From assembly GCF_035645195.1 (NCBI RefSeq), contig NZ_DASQNA010000025.1, positions 248,001-312,000 on the forward strand: a stretch of 64,000 bases of DNA. Direction: 5' to 3'. Positions 1-9,439 of this stretch are shown piece by piece; positions within the stretch are counted from its first letter, which is position 1; every line of letters starts with the position of its first letter. This stretch comes from Paenibacillus sp. (lineage in GTDB: Bacteria > Bacillota > Bacilli > Paenibacillales > YIM-B00363). The translations under genes and the position numbers were made by a program. The notes beneath the pieces were generated by a model. It was given only the letters and a program-made list of their open reading frames with translations, had not been told where the DNA came from and ran no database searches.

Positions 1-4
1 CCGC

Positions 5-883
5 ATGGCAAACCCGATCCAGCTGAAACAGCAAGTTCCTCATACGAATCCGTCGTTGCCGTTCCGGGTGTTCGACATCGTGCCGCCGGAGAGGCAAATC
101 ATGCATCTGCATTGGCACGACGACTGGGAGATCGTTTGGTTCAAGCGCGGCACCGTCGTATTTCATATCGGCTCGGAGCGAATTCGCCCCGGACCCGGCG
201 ACCTGCTGTTTGTGAACTCCGGCCTCATTCACACCGGCTTCGCGGAGGACGATCGGCCGGTCGAATACGCCGCGATCGTATTCCATCCGTCGGCGGCGGG
301 CGGTCCGGCGGCCGATCCGTTGCAGCGGCGCGTCGTCGACCCGTTCGTGACCGGGAGCAGCTTCTTCCCGGTGCACGTGCCTTCCGGCCATCCGCAGTAC
401 GCGGCGCTGCTCGGCATCGTTCAAGGGCTCATCGACGAGTACGCCGCCCGCTCCGTCGGCTTTGAGCTCGCCATCCGAGCGAAGCTGCACCTGCTGCTCA
501 TCCACTTGATCCGGCACCACGACGCGTGGAGCGGCCCGACGAGAGCGCACGCCGTCGACCGGGAGCAGTACGCGAGCTTCAAGAAGCTGATCGCCCTCAT
601 CGAAGAACGATACGCGGACAAATGGACCGTCTCTCAGGCGTCGTCGATCGTGAACGTCAGCGAGTATCACTTCTGCCGGACGTTCAAGCGGATTACCGGC
701 AAAACGTTCGTCGAGTACGTCAACCTGCATCGGATCAACGTAGCCGAACGGCTGCTGCTCGAGACGTCGGCGCCGGTCACCGACATCGCATACCTTGTCG
801 GCTTCGGCAGCGTCAATTATTTCAGCCAGCTGTTCAAGCAGTACAAACGCGTCTCCCCGTCCCAATGCCGCAAACGGAGCTAG
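5..883 (+). CDS. AraC-family transcriptional regulator with N-terminal cupin domain
   Basis: A 292-aa cytoplasmic regulator. Residues about 20-110 form a cupin-like sugar-sensing domain rich in His (for example MHLHWHDDWEIVW near residue 33). Residues about 190-290 hold the two AraC helix-turn-helix motifs, ending in the usual GFGSVNYFSQLFKQYKR segment. It converges with the minus-strand glycoside hydrolase cluster, whose last gene stops 8 bp away. It may control that cluster, but this is inferred from position only. The start lies 5 bases into the window, so its ribosome site and promoter cannot be judged and an earlier start is possible. Confidence 0.9.
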   Translation: MANPIQLKQQVPHTNPSLPFRVFDIVPPERQIMHLHWHDDWEIVWFKRGTVVFHIGSERIRPGPGDLLFVNSGLIHTGFAEDDRPVEYAAIVFHPSAAGGPAADPLQRRVVDPFVTGSSFFPVHVPSGHPQYAALLGIVQGLIDEYAARSVGFELAIRAKLHLLLIHLIRHHDAWSGPTRAHAVDREQYASFKKLIALIEERYADKWTVSQASSIVNVSEYHFCRTFKRITGKTFVEYVNLHRINVAERLLLETSAPVTDIAYLVGFGSVNYFSQLFKQYKRVSPSQCRKRS

Positions 884-891
884 CCGGCCGC

Positions 892-2568
892 TTACACGCT
901 CCGGCTGGCCGCCTCGGCGATCTCGAATTCCAGCGTGAACCCCGCGTCGTCCCCTTTGTACATCCGCACTTCCGTATCGCCGAACCGCTGCGACCAGCAG
1001 TCCGGACGGCCGATCCACGGGAGAATCGCTTCCTTCGCCCGGTCGTCCGCAAGGAAATGCTCCGCGACGACCCATCGCCCGCCGCCGACGCGTCCGCTGT
1101 CCGCCCACGCTTCCGGGACGAGCCAGCGGCCGATGACGACGTGCGCGCCGTCTTCGGCCTTCTTGCGAAGCAGCGCCAGCGTCTTCTGCGGCATGCGCGA
1201 GCCCGCCGCGACGATGAGCTTCGCGTCCGCGAGCTCCGCCTCGCCGACGCGTTCGTCGAACGCGAGCACGTTGCGCATCGGGTAAAACAGCGGGTGCACG
1301 CCCTGCCCCCGGCCCCACTCTCTGCCGCGCTCGAGCGGGTAGCCTTCCAGCGGAACTTCCGCCTTCAGCCGATGGCGCGGGAAGGCGTAGCCCGGAATAT
1401 GCATGCAGCTGCCGTGCGCGGGGATCGTGCCGTGGCTCAGCAGATGCCATACGTGGAACACGCTCTGCGTCGTCTCCGGCGCAGGGACGGTCCGGTTGCC
1501 GAACAGCCGCTCGTTCTGGCCGTAATTGCTGTCGTCCGCATGCACGAAGGCGATGTCCGCCTTCGCGTCCCGGTGCGACCAAGACAGCGGGTGGTTCGGC
1601 ACGAAGCCGCGGACGAACTCGCTCCACGCCTCGCCGAATTCCGTGCGCTCGAACCGCCCGTCCTTGTACCGCAGCAGCACGTCGACGTTTTCCGTAAACA
1701 GGTGGCTCGGCGCCATCCAGTACGCCATGCGCAGCGCCGAGGCGAATTCCTCCGGGGAATGTCCCGGGAAGCCGGAGGTGCGGGTAAACCAAGGCCCGAC
1801 GTCCGGTCCCCACAAATCGGCGCAAATCCACAGATTTCGTCCGTACTGCTTCGCCGCGCCCAGCGCGGTGGCGAGCTGCAGCGACTGGAACGATTCCTTC
1901 ATCACCTTCGGGCAGACGTCCATGCCGCCGCGCGCCATCGTATGGAACATTACGGGAAACACCTGCTCGCTGATGAGCGGAGCCGACGCCGGCGCGAAGC
2001 CGTTCCGCTCGAGCAAGCTCCGAACATGATCGGCGCGCCGCGACGCCGCGGACGCCACCAGGTCCGCGGACGCATCCAAAGAGAGGCCGTCGGTCGCGCC
2101 CCAATGCGGCAGGAACGCGTCCTTCCGGTACTGCCCCGCGTTAATTTGCAGATGCTCGGGCTCATCGTACAGCAGTCCCATCAGGGCGCCGCTTTCGGCC
2201 GCTTCGAGCACCGCTTCGTCCGGCACGTCATACCGGTTCGTCCCCTCGACGTACGGCCCGTTGATGTTGCCGTATTCGTTGCCGAGGCATACTTTCAGGC
2301 CGCTCTTCGCCAAATCGCGCAGCAACTCCCGCTGCCCGGCCAAATTCGGCATGACGTGATGCACGTAAAATTCCGCGCCCAGCTCCTGCAGCGCTTCGAC
2401 GTATCGATCGGGCGGAGGCGTCGGATCCTGCGACGGATACGGCATGCCGGTCCCCGTGCGCATGATGCGGTCGGACTCCTCTTTCGCCCAAGGGTCTTGC
2501 CAGGCGACGACGGGCCCTTGCAGCCCGAGCGCCGGCCGGCGGATCGCGCGGTCGCTGTCCGCAGTCAC
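892..2568 (-). CDS. Putative TIM-barrel glycoside hydrolase, family not assigned (558 aa)
   Basis: The start is taken as GTG at 2568, with GGGAGG about 9 bases upstream; the nearby ATG at 2570 is followed at once by TGA and cannot be used. There is no signal peptide, so the protein should be cytoplasmic. It has the look of a clan-A barrel: NEYGN at residues 97-101 and DEPEH at 135-139 could supply the acidic catalytic residues, followed by a smaller alpha/beta domain typical of beta-galactosidase-like trimerisation folds. I cannot place it in a named family. It follows the alpha-fucosidase by 17 bp and is the last gene of the cluster, so it probably acts on oligosaccharides imported by the adjacent transporter. 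Confidence 0.75.
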   Translation of the reverse strand: MTADSDRAIRRPALGLQGPVVAWQDPWAKEESDRIMRTGTGMPYPSQDPTPPPDRYVEALQELGAEFYVHHVMPNLAGQRELLRDLAKSGLKVCLGNEYGNINGPYVEGTNRYDVPDEAVLEAAESGALMGLLYDEPEHLQINAGQYRKDAFLPHWGATDGLSLDASADLVASAASRRADHVRSLLERNGFAPASAPLISEQVFPVMFHTMARGGMDVCPKVMKESFQSLQLATALGAAKQYGRNLWICADLWGPDVGPWFTRTSGFPGHSPEEFASALRMAYWMAPSHLFTENVDVLLRYKDGRFERTEFGEAWSEFVRGFVPNHPLSWSHRDAKADIAFVHADDSNYGQNERLFGNRTVPAPETTQSVFHVWHLLSHGTIPAHGSCMHIPGYAFPRHRLKAEVPLEGYPLERGREWGRGQGVHPLFYPMRNVLAFDERVGEAELADAKLIVAAGSRMPQKTLALLRKKAEDGAHVVIGRWLVPEAWADSGRVGGGRWVVAEHFLADDRAKEAILPWIGRPDCWSQRFGDTEVRMYKGDDAGFTLEFEIAEAASRSV

Positions 2569-2585
2569 ATGTCTCGCCTCCCGCC

Positions 2586-3902
2586 TTATTTTAAGAACAG
2601 CTCGATGACCGGCACGGTAACGTTCGGCTTTTTCACCGGAAGCTTCAGCGTCAGCGTGTCCGCGGGACGCCCTTCGTTGAAGGCGCCCGCCTCCATCGTC
2701 ATCTCTTGCTTTCCTTCGACCATCCCGATTTCCGACGCGTCGTTCAGCAGCTGCGCGTATTCGACGCGGCCCGAGAAGCCCGGAAGATGCAGATGCTTGA
2801 ACGGCCAGCTGAAAATATGCAAATACAGCCGGTTCGTCTCGGGGTTGTACGTGAATCGGCAGTCGTCCGGGACGGCGAATTCGTCCGGCGCCGCCGTGCA
2901 GCCGTAGATGGAGCGCTGATGACGCTTCATCCACTCGCCGATGCCCTTCAGCCGGTCGATCGCCCGCTCGTCGATTTCCCCGCGTCCCGTCGGCCCGACG
3001 TTAAGCAGCAGGTTGCCTCCCTTGCTGACCGTATCGATCAGCATCTTGACCAGCATATCGACGCTCTTCCACGATTCTTCGTCCCGGTAATAGCCCCACG
3101 AACCGCTGAACGTGTGGCACGCTTCCCAGACGACCCTCCGGCCGTTCACCCGGATCCACTCCCGCGGCTGATACTGCTCCGGCGTCGTAATGTCCCCGCC
3201 CACCTGCAGGCGGTCGTTCAGAAGAATGTTCGGCGCAAGCTCCCGGATCATCTTCACGAGCTTCTCGCTTTGCCATTCCGCTTTGCCTTTCCCCGGGAAC
3301 CCCTTCTCTGCGGGAATCGAGAAGTCGTAAAACATGAGATCGACGGGGCCGTATTCCGTCAGCAGCTCCCTGGTTTGGTTAAACATGTAATCCACATAGT
3401 TTTGGAAATGACGGGAAGCGTCCTTCTCCAAAAACTCGTTCCGAAACCGAAGCGGATGCTTGACGTCGGCGGTGTAATCCGGATGATGCCAATCCAGCAG
3501 CGAGTAGTACAGGCCGGTCTTCAGCCCGCGGGAGCGGAACGCGTCGACCATCGGCCGCAGCAGATCTCTGCCGGCCGGCGTGTTCGTCGCCTTATAATCC
3601 GTGTACTTCGAATCCCAGAGGCAGAACCCTTCGTGATGCTTCGTCGTTACGACGAAATATTTCATGCCCGCGTCCCGCGCGAGATCCGCCCACAGTTCCG
3701 GATCGTATAGGTCCGGGTCGAACCGTTTGAAATATTTGCTGTACTGCTCCGTATCCATGAATTCTCTGGATTGCAGCCACTCGTGTCTGGCACCGAGAGA
3801 ATACAGCCCCCAATGGATGAACATGCCGAACCGGTCGCGCGTAAACCATGCGGAATCGCCGGCCGTCTGCCGGATTTCCTCAGCTGCGGCGCCTGCTTTC
3901 AT
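2586..3902 (-). CDS. Alpha-L-fucosidase, GH29 family
   Basis: A 438-aa enzyme predicted to release alpha-linked L-fucose from oligosaccharides. Start ATG at 3902 is preferred over ATG 3911 because GGGAG lies 5 bases upstream of it. Family signs are FGMFIHWGLYS near residue 25, KHHEGFCLWDS at 89-99 and VDLMFYDFS, where Asp193 is the expected nucleophile. GH29 members often carry a C-terminal beta-sandwich; here only a short one (about residues 350-438) is present. There is no signal peptide, so it should act in the cytoplasm after import. It lies in the same operon as the 907-aa enzyme upstream and the 558-aa protein downstream. Confidence 0.9.
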   Translation of the reverse strand: MKAGAAAEEIRQTAGDSAWFTRDRFGMFIHWGLYSLGARHEWLQSREFMDTEQYSKYFKRFDPDLYDPELWADLARDAGMKYFVVTTKHHEGFCLWDSKYTDYKATNTPAGRDLLRPMVDAFRSRGLKTGLYYSLLDWHHPDYTADVKHPLRFRNEFLEKDASRHFQNYVDYMFNQTRELLTEYGPVDLMFYDFSIPAEKGFPGKGKAEWQSEKLVKMIRELAPNILLNDRLQVGGDITTPEQYQPREWIRVNGRRVVWEACHTFSGSWGYYRDEESWKSVDMLVKMLIDTVSKGGNLLLNVGPTGRGEIDERAIDRLKGIGEWMKRHQRSIYGCTAAPDEFAVPDDCRFTYNPETNRLYLHIFSWPFKHLHLPGFSGRVEYAQLLNDASEIGMVEGKQEMTMEAGAFNEGRPADTLTLKLPVKKPNVTVPVIELFLK

Positions 3903-4041
3903 TGCTCCCATCCCCCTATGCGATATTGCGGTTTCGTTCGTTCCGAGTTCATTATAAAAACATCCCGTCCGCGGCGTCTCTAGCCGATCTTGCCGGAAAG
4001 TTACGCGATTTTGCTGTCCGGCGCGCGGCGAGCCGCGCGCG

Positions 4042-6765
4042 CTAGTCCGCGCTGCGGTCTTCGAACAGCCAATCCAAATCGTCCGCGCTGCCCGCTCCGG
4101 CAACGTCCCGCGCGCGCAGCGGCTGATCCGCCTTCACGACGCCGGCGATCACGTATGCGCCCTGCCCGAGCACGAGCTTGTGCCGGCCCGCTTCGTAGAG
4201 GAAAGCGTGGACGTTCACGCTCGGCTGGAAAAAGACGCCGATCCCGTTCTTCAGCACGGGCGACAAGCCGCCGCGGTCGTCGGCATGCGTATTCTCCTCG
4301 AGACTCGGCACCTTCAGCCACTGCGGGTCCGCGGAGTTGAAATAGCCGACGAGAATGCGGGCGGGCTCCTTCAGTTCGATGTCGAGATGGACGCCGTCCC
4401 GAATCGCCTCGTCGCAGCTGAACCGGATGCCGGTCAGGCCGACGAGCTCCTCGGCCACGTTCGACGCCAGCATCTCGTTGTCCGTGAACAGCTTGCTCTG
4501 AACGCGCAGCTCGTACGTCTCCGCGCCCGGCGTGTGCACCGCGAACGCCGCCTGCGCGTACCGTTCGGTCGGCCGCGACAGGAAGGCGACCGTCTCGGGC
4601 AGCTTCCCGGAACGCAGCGCGTCGAGCCGCCGCAGGAAGACGGCGAACTCCTCCTCGTACAGCGGAAGGCAGTCCTTCCAATGCCGGAACGTTTCGCCGT
4701 TCGGGAACGGCACCTTCCGCTGCGGCGTCTGCATGCTGTTGGCGAACAAATACGTCCGCTCCGTCAGCGCGGCCAGCAAGCGGTACTGCTCCAAGCTTTC
4801 GCGGAAGCTCGGCGCGGCCGCCTCCAGCCGGTCCAAGTGCGTCAAATAATCGCCCCGTGCGAGCGCTTTGTACGTCAAGATCTCGATCGCCGCCCTCGCC
4901 TTGTGCGTATACGCGCGCGTCATCAGCGCGATCGCCTCGATATCGGTCGAGAGCCGTTCGAACTCTTCCCGGTCTCGGGACACATGGCGGCGCGCCTTGT
5001 GAATCGCCCGCTCCGCCTTCGCGGCGTGGCGCTCCGCGTTCTCGATGATGTCGACGGGCGTCTCCCCGATATGGGGCTGCCCGCTCGTCTCGCGCTCGAC
5101 GTAGACGTCCAGCCGCTCCCCTTGCGGCGCCTGGCACTCCCACAGCTCCGCCCACGGCCGGTAGCGCGCGGGGTTCGTCAGCTGGCTCATCGTCATGCCG
5201 AGGCTCATCGTCTGGCGGTTGCCCTCCGTAATGCCGAACCGCCGCAGCAGCTTCGGCGCGCATTCCCCCGACGCCTCGTACGCGTCTAGGATCGCCTCGC
5301 CCGCCTCCCGGTTCCCGTACCGCTCGGCCAGCTTGCCGATCCAATATTCCCGCTCCGCCTTCGGATCCAGATCCGGATTCCACGCATATCGGAACCACGC
5401 CGCGAACCAGATCCAATCGCGCTCCATCTGCAGCAGGCGAGGTTCCGCGCGGTCCGGCGCGTACGGCCAATCCCAATAAAACAGCGGGTATAGGTGAATC
5501 CCGTTCACGTGAAGCCGGTATTTCGCCGCCTGGACGCATTTCTGGATGAAGCTCGGCGATCCGTACCGGAACGGCTCGAGATTCGCCAAAATATGCACGT
5601 TGAACAAATGCACCGAATGCAGCGAAGCCAAATGCCGGTGAATGTCCTGCCAGCGGCCGCGCGGTGTGTACGTCGTGAGCGACTCTCCGTTGTACTTCGC
5701 CTCCGTGAACAGGTTCGCGTATTTCGGAATCGCCGCTTCCATCACCTTCTCCGCCGGAATCGCGTGCGCCCGGACGATGATCGGCGGCAGCTCTTTGACA
5801 TCCAGGTCCTTAAGCCCTTCCATCACGCCCTCGAGAATCGTTTCGTTGAACCACTCGACGCCGTAGAGCGCGCCCTGCAGCGCTTCCCCGAGACACACCA
5901 TGAGCCCGACGTTCGGGAACGTCCGAATGAATTCGGCGATCGACCGAATGTAATAGTCGCTCGTGAGCGGCAGCGGCTTCGGCTGGTGCAGATCGAGACC
6001 GTGCTTCTCCGCGAACGGCAGCGGAATGTGGATGTTGTAAAATTTCAGCACGAGCCAGATGCCGCGCCGGTCGCACTCCTCCGCGAGCCAGCGGAACGTC
6101 TCGACGTTCAGCCGGAATTCGTCCTCCGTCACCTCCATCGCTTCGGGATATTCCTTCAGCCGAACGAGCGAGGAGAACGGGTGGCCGGTCCAGATGTAGA
6201 TGACGTTGCACCGGTATTCCAACAGCCGGTCGAGGTGATCGATCCACAGCGGCTTGTCGTAAAACCACGGGAACCGGCTCGGCGTAATCGGGTATTCGTA
6301 CGTTCGTCTCGGCGGCTCCACCTTCGTCAGCTGCAGAGGAATCGCCGGGCCGCGCAGCTTCATGGCGGGGGCGTCCCCGTAGGCCAGCTCATCAGGCAGC
6401 TCCCCGCGCTCCGCGACGAGCGAAGCCAGCTCTTGGCAGCCGTACAGCACGCCCGTATCTCCTCCGCCCGCTACGACGTATAACGAACCCGGCAGCGACG
6501 CCAAATAGAAGCCTTCGCCCTCCGGCGGGTCTGTATGGTACAGCAGCACCTCGTTCTCTTCCAGCTCGCGGAGGAACGGCGTCGCGGCGCGGTCGCCGAT
6601 CGCGATTTTCACGCCTTCGGTTCGCCGGTAGTCCGACACCGACCAATGCTCCTCCGCGTACGCGACATCGAAGCCCGCGTTCCGCAGCGCACGCTCGAGC
6701 AAGCCGGCGCCGACGCGCACGCGCGGACTCGCGCCGGCCGGGACTGCAATCGTTACGTTGTTCAT
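4042..6765 (-). CDS. Large glycoside hydrolase with GH67/GH20b-like N-terminal domain (alpha-glucuronidase-like)
   Basis: A 907-aa protein without a signal peptide. The first 130 residues resemble the small alpha/beta domain that precedes the barrel in GH67, GH115 and GH20 enzymes; GDTGVLYGCQELASLV at residues 103-118 is the typical contact loop. A TIM barrel follows (about 150-480) and then a helical region and a beta-rich C-terminus (about 780-907). The domain order suggests an alpha-glucuronidase or a relative acting on acidic side chains, but the exact family is unclear. It starts 81 bp after the binding-protein gene, with a hairpin at 6803-6826 between them, and precedes the GH29 gene. 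Confidence 0.75.
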   Translation of the reverse strand: MNNVTIAVPAGASPRVRVGAGLLERALRNAGFDVAYAEEHWSVSDYRRTEGVKIAIGDRAATPFLRELEENEVLLYHTDPPEGEGFYLASLPGSLYVVAGGGDTGVLYGCQELASLVAERGELPDELAYGDAPAMKLRGPAIPLQLTKVEPPRRTYEYPITPSRFPWFYDKPLWIDHLDRLLEYRCNVIYIWTGHPFSSLVRLKEYPEAMEVTEDEFRLNVETFRWLAEECDRRGIWLVLKFYNIHIPLPFAEKHGLDLHQPKPLPLTSDYYIRSIAEFIRTFPNVGLMVCLGEALQGALYGVEWFNETILEGVMEGLKDLDVKELPPIIVRAHAIPAEKVMEAAIPKYANLFTEAKYNGESLTTYTPRGRWQDIHRHLASLHSVHLFNVHILANLEPFRYGSPSFIQKCVQAAKYRLHVNGIHLYPLFYWDWPYAPDRAEPRLLQMERDWIWFAAWFRYAWNPDLDPKAEREYWIGKLAERYGNREAGEAILDAYEASGECAPKLLRRFGITEGNRQTMSLGMTMSQLTNPARYRPWAELWECQAPQGERLDVYVERETSGQPHIGETPVDIIENAERHAAKAERAIHKARRHVSRDREEFERLSTDIEAIALMTRAYTHKARAAIEILTYKALARGDYLTHLDRLEAAAPSFRESLEQYRLLAALTERTYLFANSMQTPQRKVPFPNGETFRHWKDCLPLYEEEFAVFLRRLDALRSGKLPETVAFLSRPTERYAQAAFAVHTPGAETYELRVQSKLFTDNEMLASNVAEELVGLTGIRFSCDEAIRDGVHLDIELKEPARILVGYFNSADPQWLKVPSLEENTHADDRGGLSPVLKNGIGVFFQPSVNVHAFLYEAGRHKLVLGQGAYVIAGVVKADQPLRARDVAGAGSADDLDWLFEDRSAD

Positions 6766-6802
6766 AAGCTGCCTCCTTGGAAAATTAGCCTCGCAAAGGC
6801 AA

Positions 6803-6826
6803 GTTCCCGACCGAACGGCCGGGAAC
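6803..6826 (-). terminator. Intercistronic hairpin after binding-protein gene
   Basis: GTTCCCG (6803-6809) pairs with CGGGAAC (6820-6826), and the inner CCG/CGG can extend the stem. There is no T-run on the minus strand. It is therefore more likely an attenuating or RNA-stabilising hairpin that keeps binding-protein mRNA in excess than a full terminator. Confidence 0.45.
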
Positions 6827-6846
6827 CCCTTGTTGGACGATGCGGA

Positions 6847-8436
6847 TTATTGAACCGCCTTGCGGTGAAGCTCGAGCAGCTGTTCAAGTCCGGCTTGGTT
6901 CAGCTCTTGAATGTACTGGTTCCATGCCGCGTCGTCATGGATATCGACTTGCCCCATGATCGCCTTGACGTAGAACTGCTCCGCGATGTCCGTCACGCCC
7001 GTGATCAGGCTGTTCGCCGTTTCCCGGTCCTCGGGGGACATCTTGAACGCCGTGAACGGCACGTACGGCTTATCCTTGAACGTCTCCGACACCGCCAAAT
7101 CCATCTGACGATCCGGATTCGATTGGACGTATTCCGGATCCGTCACGAGGAACTCGATGAAGCCGGTCTTCTGGAACATCTCGTGCTTGTCGGCCGCGCC
7201 GTTGCTGTACTGCGGCTTCCCGTCCACGACCTCGTACGTCTCGCCTTCAACGCCGAGCGTATGGAACTTGACGCCCTCGGGAGAAGCCGCCCAGTTGAAA
7301 TATTCCAAAATGCGGTCCAGCCGCTCGCCTTCGAGCTTGCTCGTAATGATCGGACCGTACGAGAAGAACGGCAGCTCCCGGTCGACGAAGCCCGGCTTGT
7401 CGCCCGTCGACATGTTGACCGGCGCCCATTCCCATTTCGCTTCCGGCGTATCCTGCATCAGGTTCTGGAAATACGCCGCGCGCGTTGCGTAATCATACAT
7501 GAGGAAGGAGCGGCCGCTCACGCCGCGCTGCGTCCACTGCTCGGTCGTCATCGTCGGGAATTCTTTCTCGATGAGATCTTCTTTGTACAGCTTGTTTAAG
7601 AACTTTAACGATTCGCGGAATTTATCCGTCGCCTGCGCATACATGACCTCGTTGTTCGCGTCCGGATCCCGATAGAACCCTTCGAAGCCGTACCACATAT
7701 CGCCGGGCAGCCGGTGGGCGAGGACGGCGATGCCGATGACGCTGTCCTTGCCGCGGTTCGAAATCGGCGTCGAATCGGGATACGCGGCTTTTAGCGCTTT
7801 CAACGTTTCGTACAATTCGTCCAGCGTTTCCGGGAACGTGAGGCCGAGCTTGTCGAACACGTCCTTGCGGTAAATCCACGCCTTCGAGTGGCTGCGATAG
7901 TTTTTAGCCGGCAAATAATACAGTTTGCCGTCGGCGTTTTGCGCGAAATCCAGCATGACGTTCCATTCCTCGTCCGTCCACCATTTCCGGTATTCCGGAA
8001 TGGCGTCTAGATGTTCGGAGAACGGCACCAGGAAGCCGGCGTCGCCCCATTTTTTCACTTCCGCTTCGTGATTCAGGTTCGGAATGTAGTCCGGGTAGTT
8101 GCCGCTCGCGAACAAGACGCTTAACTTCTCCAGCCCTTCTGCAAGCGTGATGTAGTTCGTGTTGGTTTTGATGTTGAACTTTTCCATCACGAGCCGATCT
8201 TTCATCGTCGGGTTTTCGTCGGGAAGGTTTTGATACTCCGCAATGACCTCGTATTCCAGCAGTTTCGGCCCCTCGTTCGCCGGCGCGGCATCGCTCGACG
8301 CGCCGTCGGTCGACGCGGGCTGGGTCTGGGTCGTTCCTCCGTCCGAACCGGCGCCGTTCCCGGCGCTGCAGGCGGAGAGGACGAACGACAGCGCGACGAT
8401 CATGCTGATCCATGCTGCGAATGTTCTCTTTGGCAT
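6847..8436 (-). CDS. Sugar ABC transporter substrate-binding lipoprotein (Lpl type)
   Basis: A 529-aa extracellular solute-binding protein. The N-terminus is a lipoprotein signal with a lipobox ending LSAC, so Cys23 is the expected anchor, followed by a Gly/Ser/Thr linker. The mature domain has the family 1 binding-protein look of LplA/YtcQ proteins that bring plant oligosaccharides to ATPase-less LplB/LplC permeases. The C-terminus is typical (WNQYIQELNQAGLEQLLEL). It lies downstream of two permease genes in the same direction. No ATP-binding protein is encoded nearby, so a shared MsmX-type ATPase elsewhere is implied. Confidence 0.92.
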   Translation of the reverse strand: MPKRTFAAWISMIVALSFVLSACSAGNGAGSDGGTTQTQPASTDGASSDAAPANEGPKLLEYEVIAEYQNLPDENPTMKDRLVMEKFNIKTNTNYITLAEGLEKLSVLFASGNYPDYIPNLNHEAEVKKWGDAGFLVPFSEHLDAIPEYRKWWTDEEWNVMLDFAQNADGKLYYLPAKNYRSHSKAWIYRKDVFDKLGLTFPETLDELYETLKALKAAYPDSTPISNRGKDSVIGIAVLAHRLPGDMWYGFEGFYRDPDANNEVMYAQATDKFRESLKFLNKLYKEDLIEKEFPTMTTEQWTQRGVSGRSFLMYDYATRAAYFQNLMQDTPEAKWEWAPVNMSTGDKPGFVDRELPFFSYGPIITSKLEGERLDRILEYFNWAASPEGVKFHTLGVEGETYEVVDGKPQYSNGAADKHEMFQKTGFIEFLVTDPEYVQSNPDRQMDLAVSETFKDKPYVPFTAFKMSPEDRETANSLITGVTDIAEQFYVKAIMGQVDIHDDAAWNQYIQELNQAGLEQLLELHRKAVQ

Positions 8437-8545
8437 GCTTAAGAACCTCCTTCAAATGTGAATCGCCCTTTTTTAACGTACATTGCGTCGTTGTTACGGC
8501 TGGCGTCTCGCGGCGGCACCCCCTTTCCATATCCGCGTGCGGCGG

Positions 8546-9427
8546 TTACCCTTTGAGCGAACCGATCATGACCCCGCGGACGAAATACTTTTGGACGAAC
8601 GGGTAAAGAACCAGCATCGGCACGATCGAGATGACGAGCGTTCCGTATTTGAGGCTCTCCGAATTGACCTGCGTCTGGTAATCGACCGGGGTCCCTTGCA
8701 TCAGGTTCTGCACCTGCGATTGCAGGACGATTTGCCGCAAAATGAGCTGCAGCGGATATTTATCGTTCGAGTTGATGTACAGCAGCGCTTGGAAGTAGGA
8801 ATTCCAGTGCTGCACCGCGTAAAACAGCCCGATCGTCATGACCGACGCCATGGACAGCGGCAGCACGATGCGAAGCAGCACCTGCAGCTCGTTGCAGCCG
8901 TCCATCTTCGCGGACTCTTCGATTTCTCTCGGGAAGTTCTTAAAGAACGACAGCATGATGATCAGGAAGTACGTGTTGATGGCGAGCGGCACCGTCAGCG
9001 CCCAGAACGAGTCGTACATGCCGAGCGAATTGACGAGCAGAAACTTCGGCACCAAGCCGCCGCTGAAAAACATGGTCAGCAGAAACATCTTGAGGAAGAA
9101 AGAGCGGAACGGCAGCGTGCTTTTCGCCAGCGGATAGGCGGTTATGACGGTCACAGCCATATTGATGGCCGTCCCGAGCACCGTGATGATCACGGAATTG
9201 ACGAACGATTTCGGGATGAGGAAATTGCTGAAAATGAGCTTGTAAGCCACCAGATCGAAGTTTACGGGCCATAAAAACACGTTCCCGGCCACGACGTCCT
9301 TCGGTCCGCTGAACGAAATCGCCACGATGTGGACGAACGGCAGCAGCGTGACCAGCACGACGGCGACCATGACGCTGTGCGTAACGACATCCAGCGCTTT
9401 CGATGAAAACGAGCGATCCTTCACCAT
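8546..9427 (-). CDS. Carbohydrate ABC transporter permease (LplC/YtcP type)
   Basis: A 293-aa inner-membrane permease with about six hydrophobic helices. The EAA-type loop that docks the ATPase is visible as EESAKMDGCNELQVLLRIVL near residue 180. The C-terminus YFVRGVMIGSLKG is the standard ending of this family. It starts 12 bp after the first permease gene stops and precedes the binding-protein gene by 109 bp, so the three form one transport unit. It pairs with the 326-aa permease to make the heterodimeric channel. Confidence 0.93.
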   Translation of the reverse strand: MVKDRSFSSKALDVVTHSVMVAVVLVTLLPFVHIVAISFSGPKDVVAGNVFLWPVNFDLVAYKLIFSNFLIPKSFVNSVIITVLGTAINMAVTVITAYPLAKSTLPFRSFFLKMFLLTMFFSGGLVPKFLLVNSLGMYDSFWALTVPLAINTYFLIIMLSFFKNFPREIEESAKMDGCNELQVLLRIVLPLSMASVMTIGLFYAVQHWNSYFQALLYINSNDKYPLQLILRQIVLQSQVQNLMQGTPVDYQTQVNSESLKYGTLVISIVPMLVLYPFVQKYFVRGVMIGSLKG

Positions 9428-9439
9428 GTCTGCCGCCTC

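Noticed and set aside
526-2907. Long open frame of about 790 codons on the plus strand opposite the 558-aa gene
   Set aside because: It is antisense to a coherent protein, is dominated by Arg, Pro and Val as expected of GC-rich reverse frames, and overlaps the real AraC gene.
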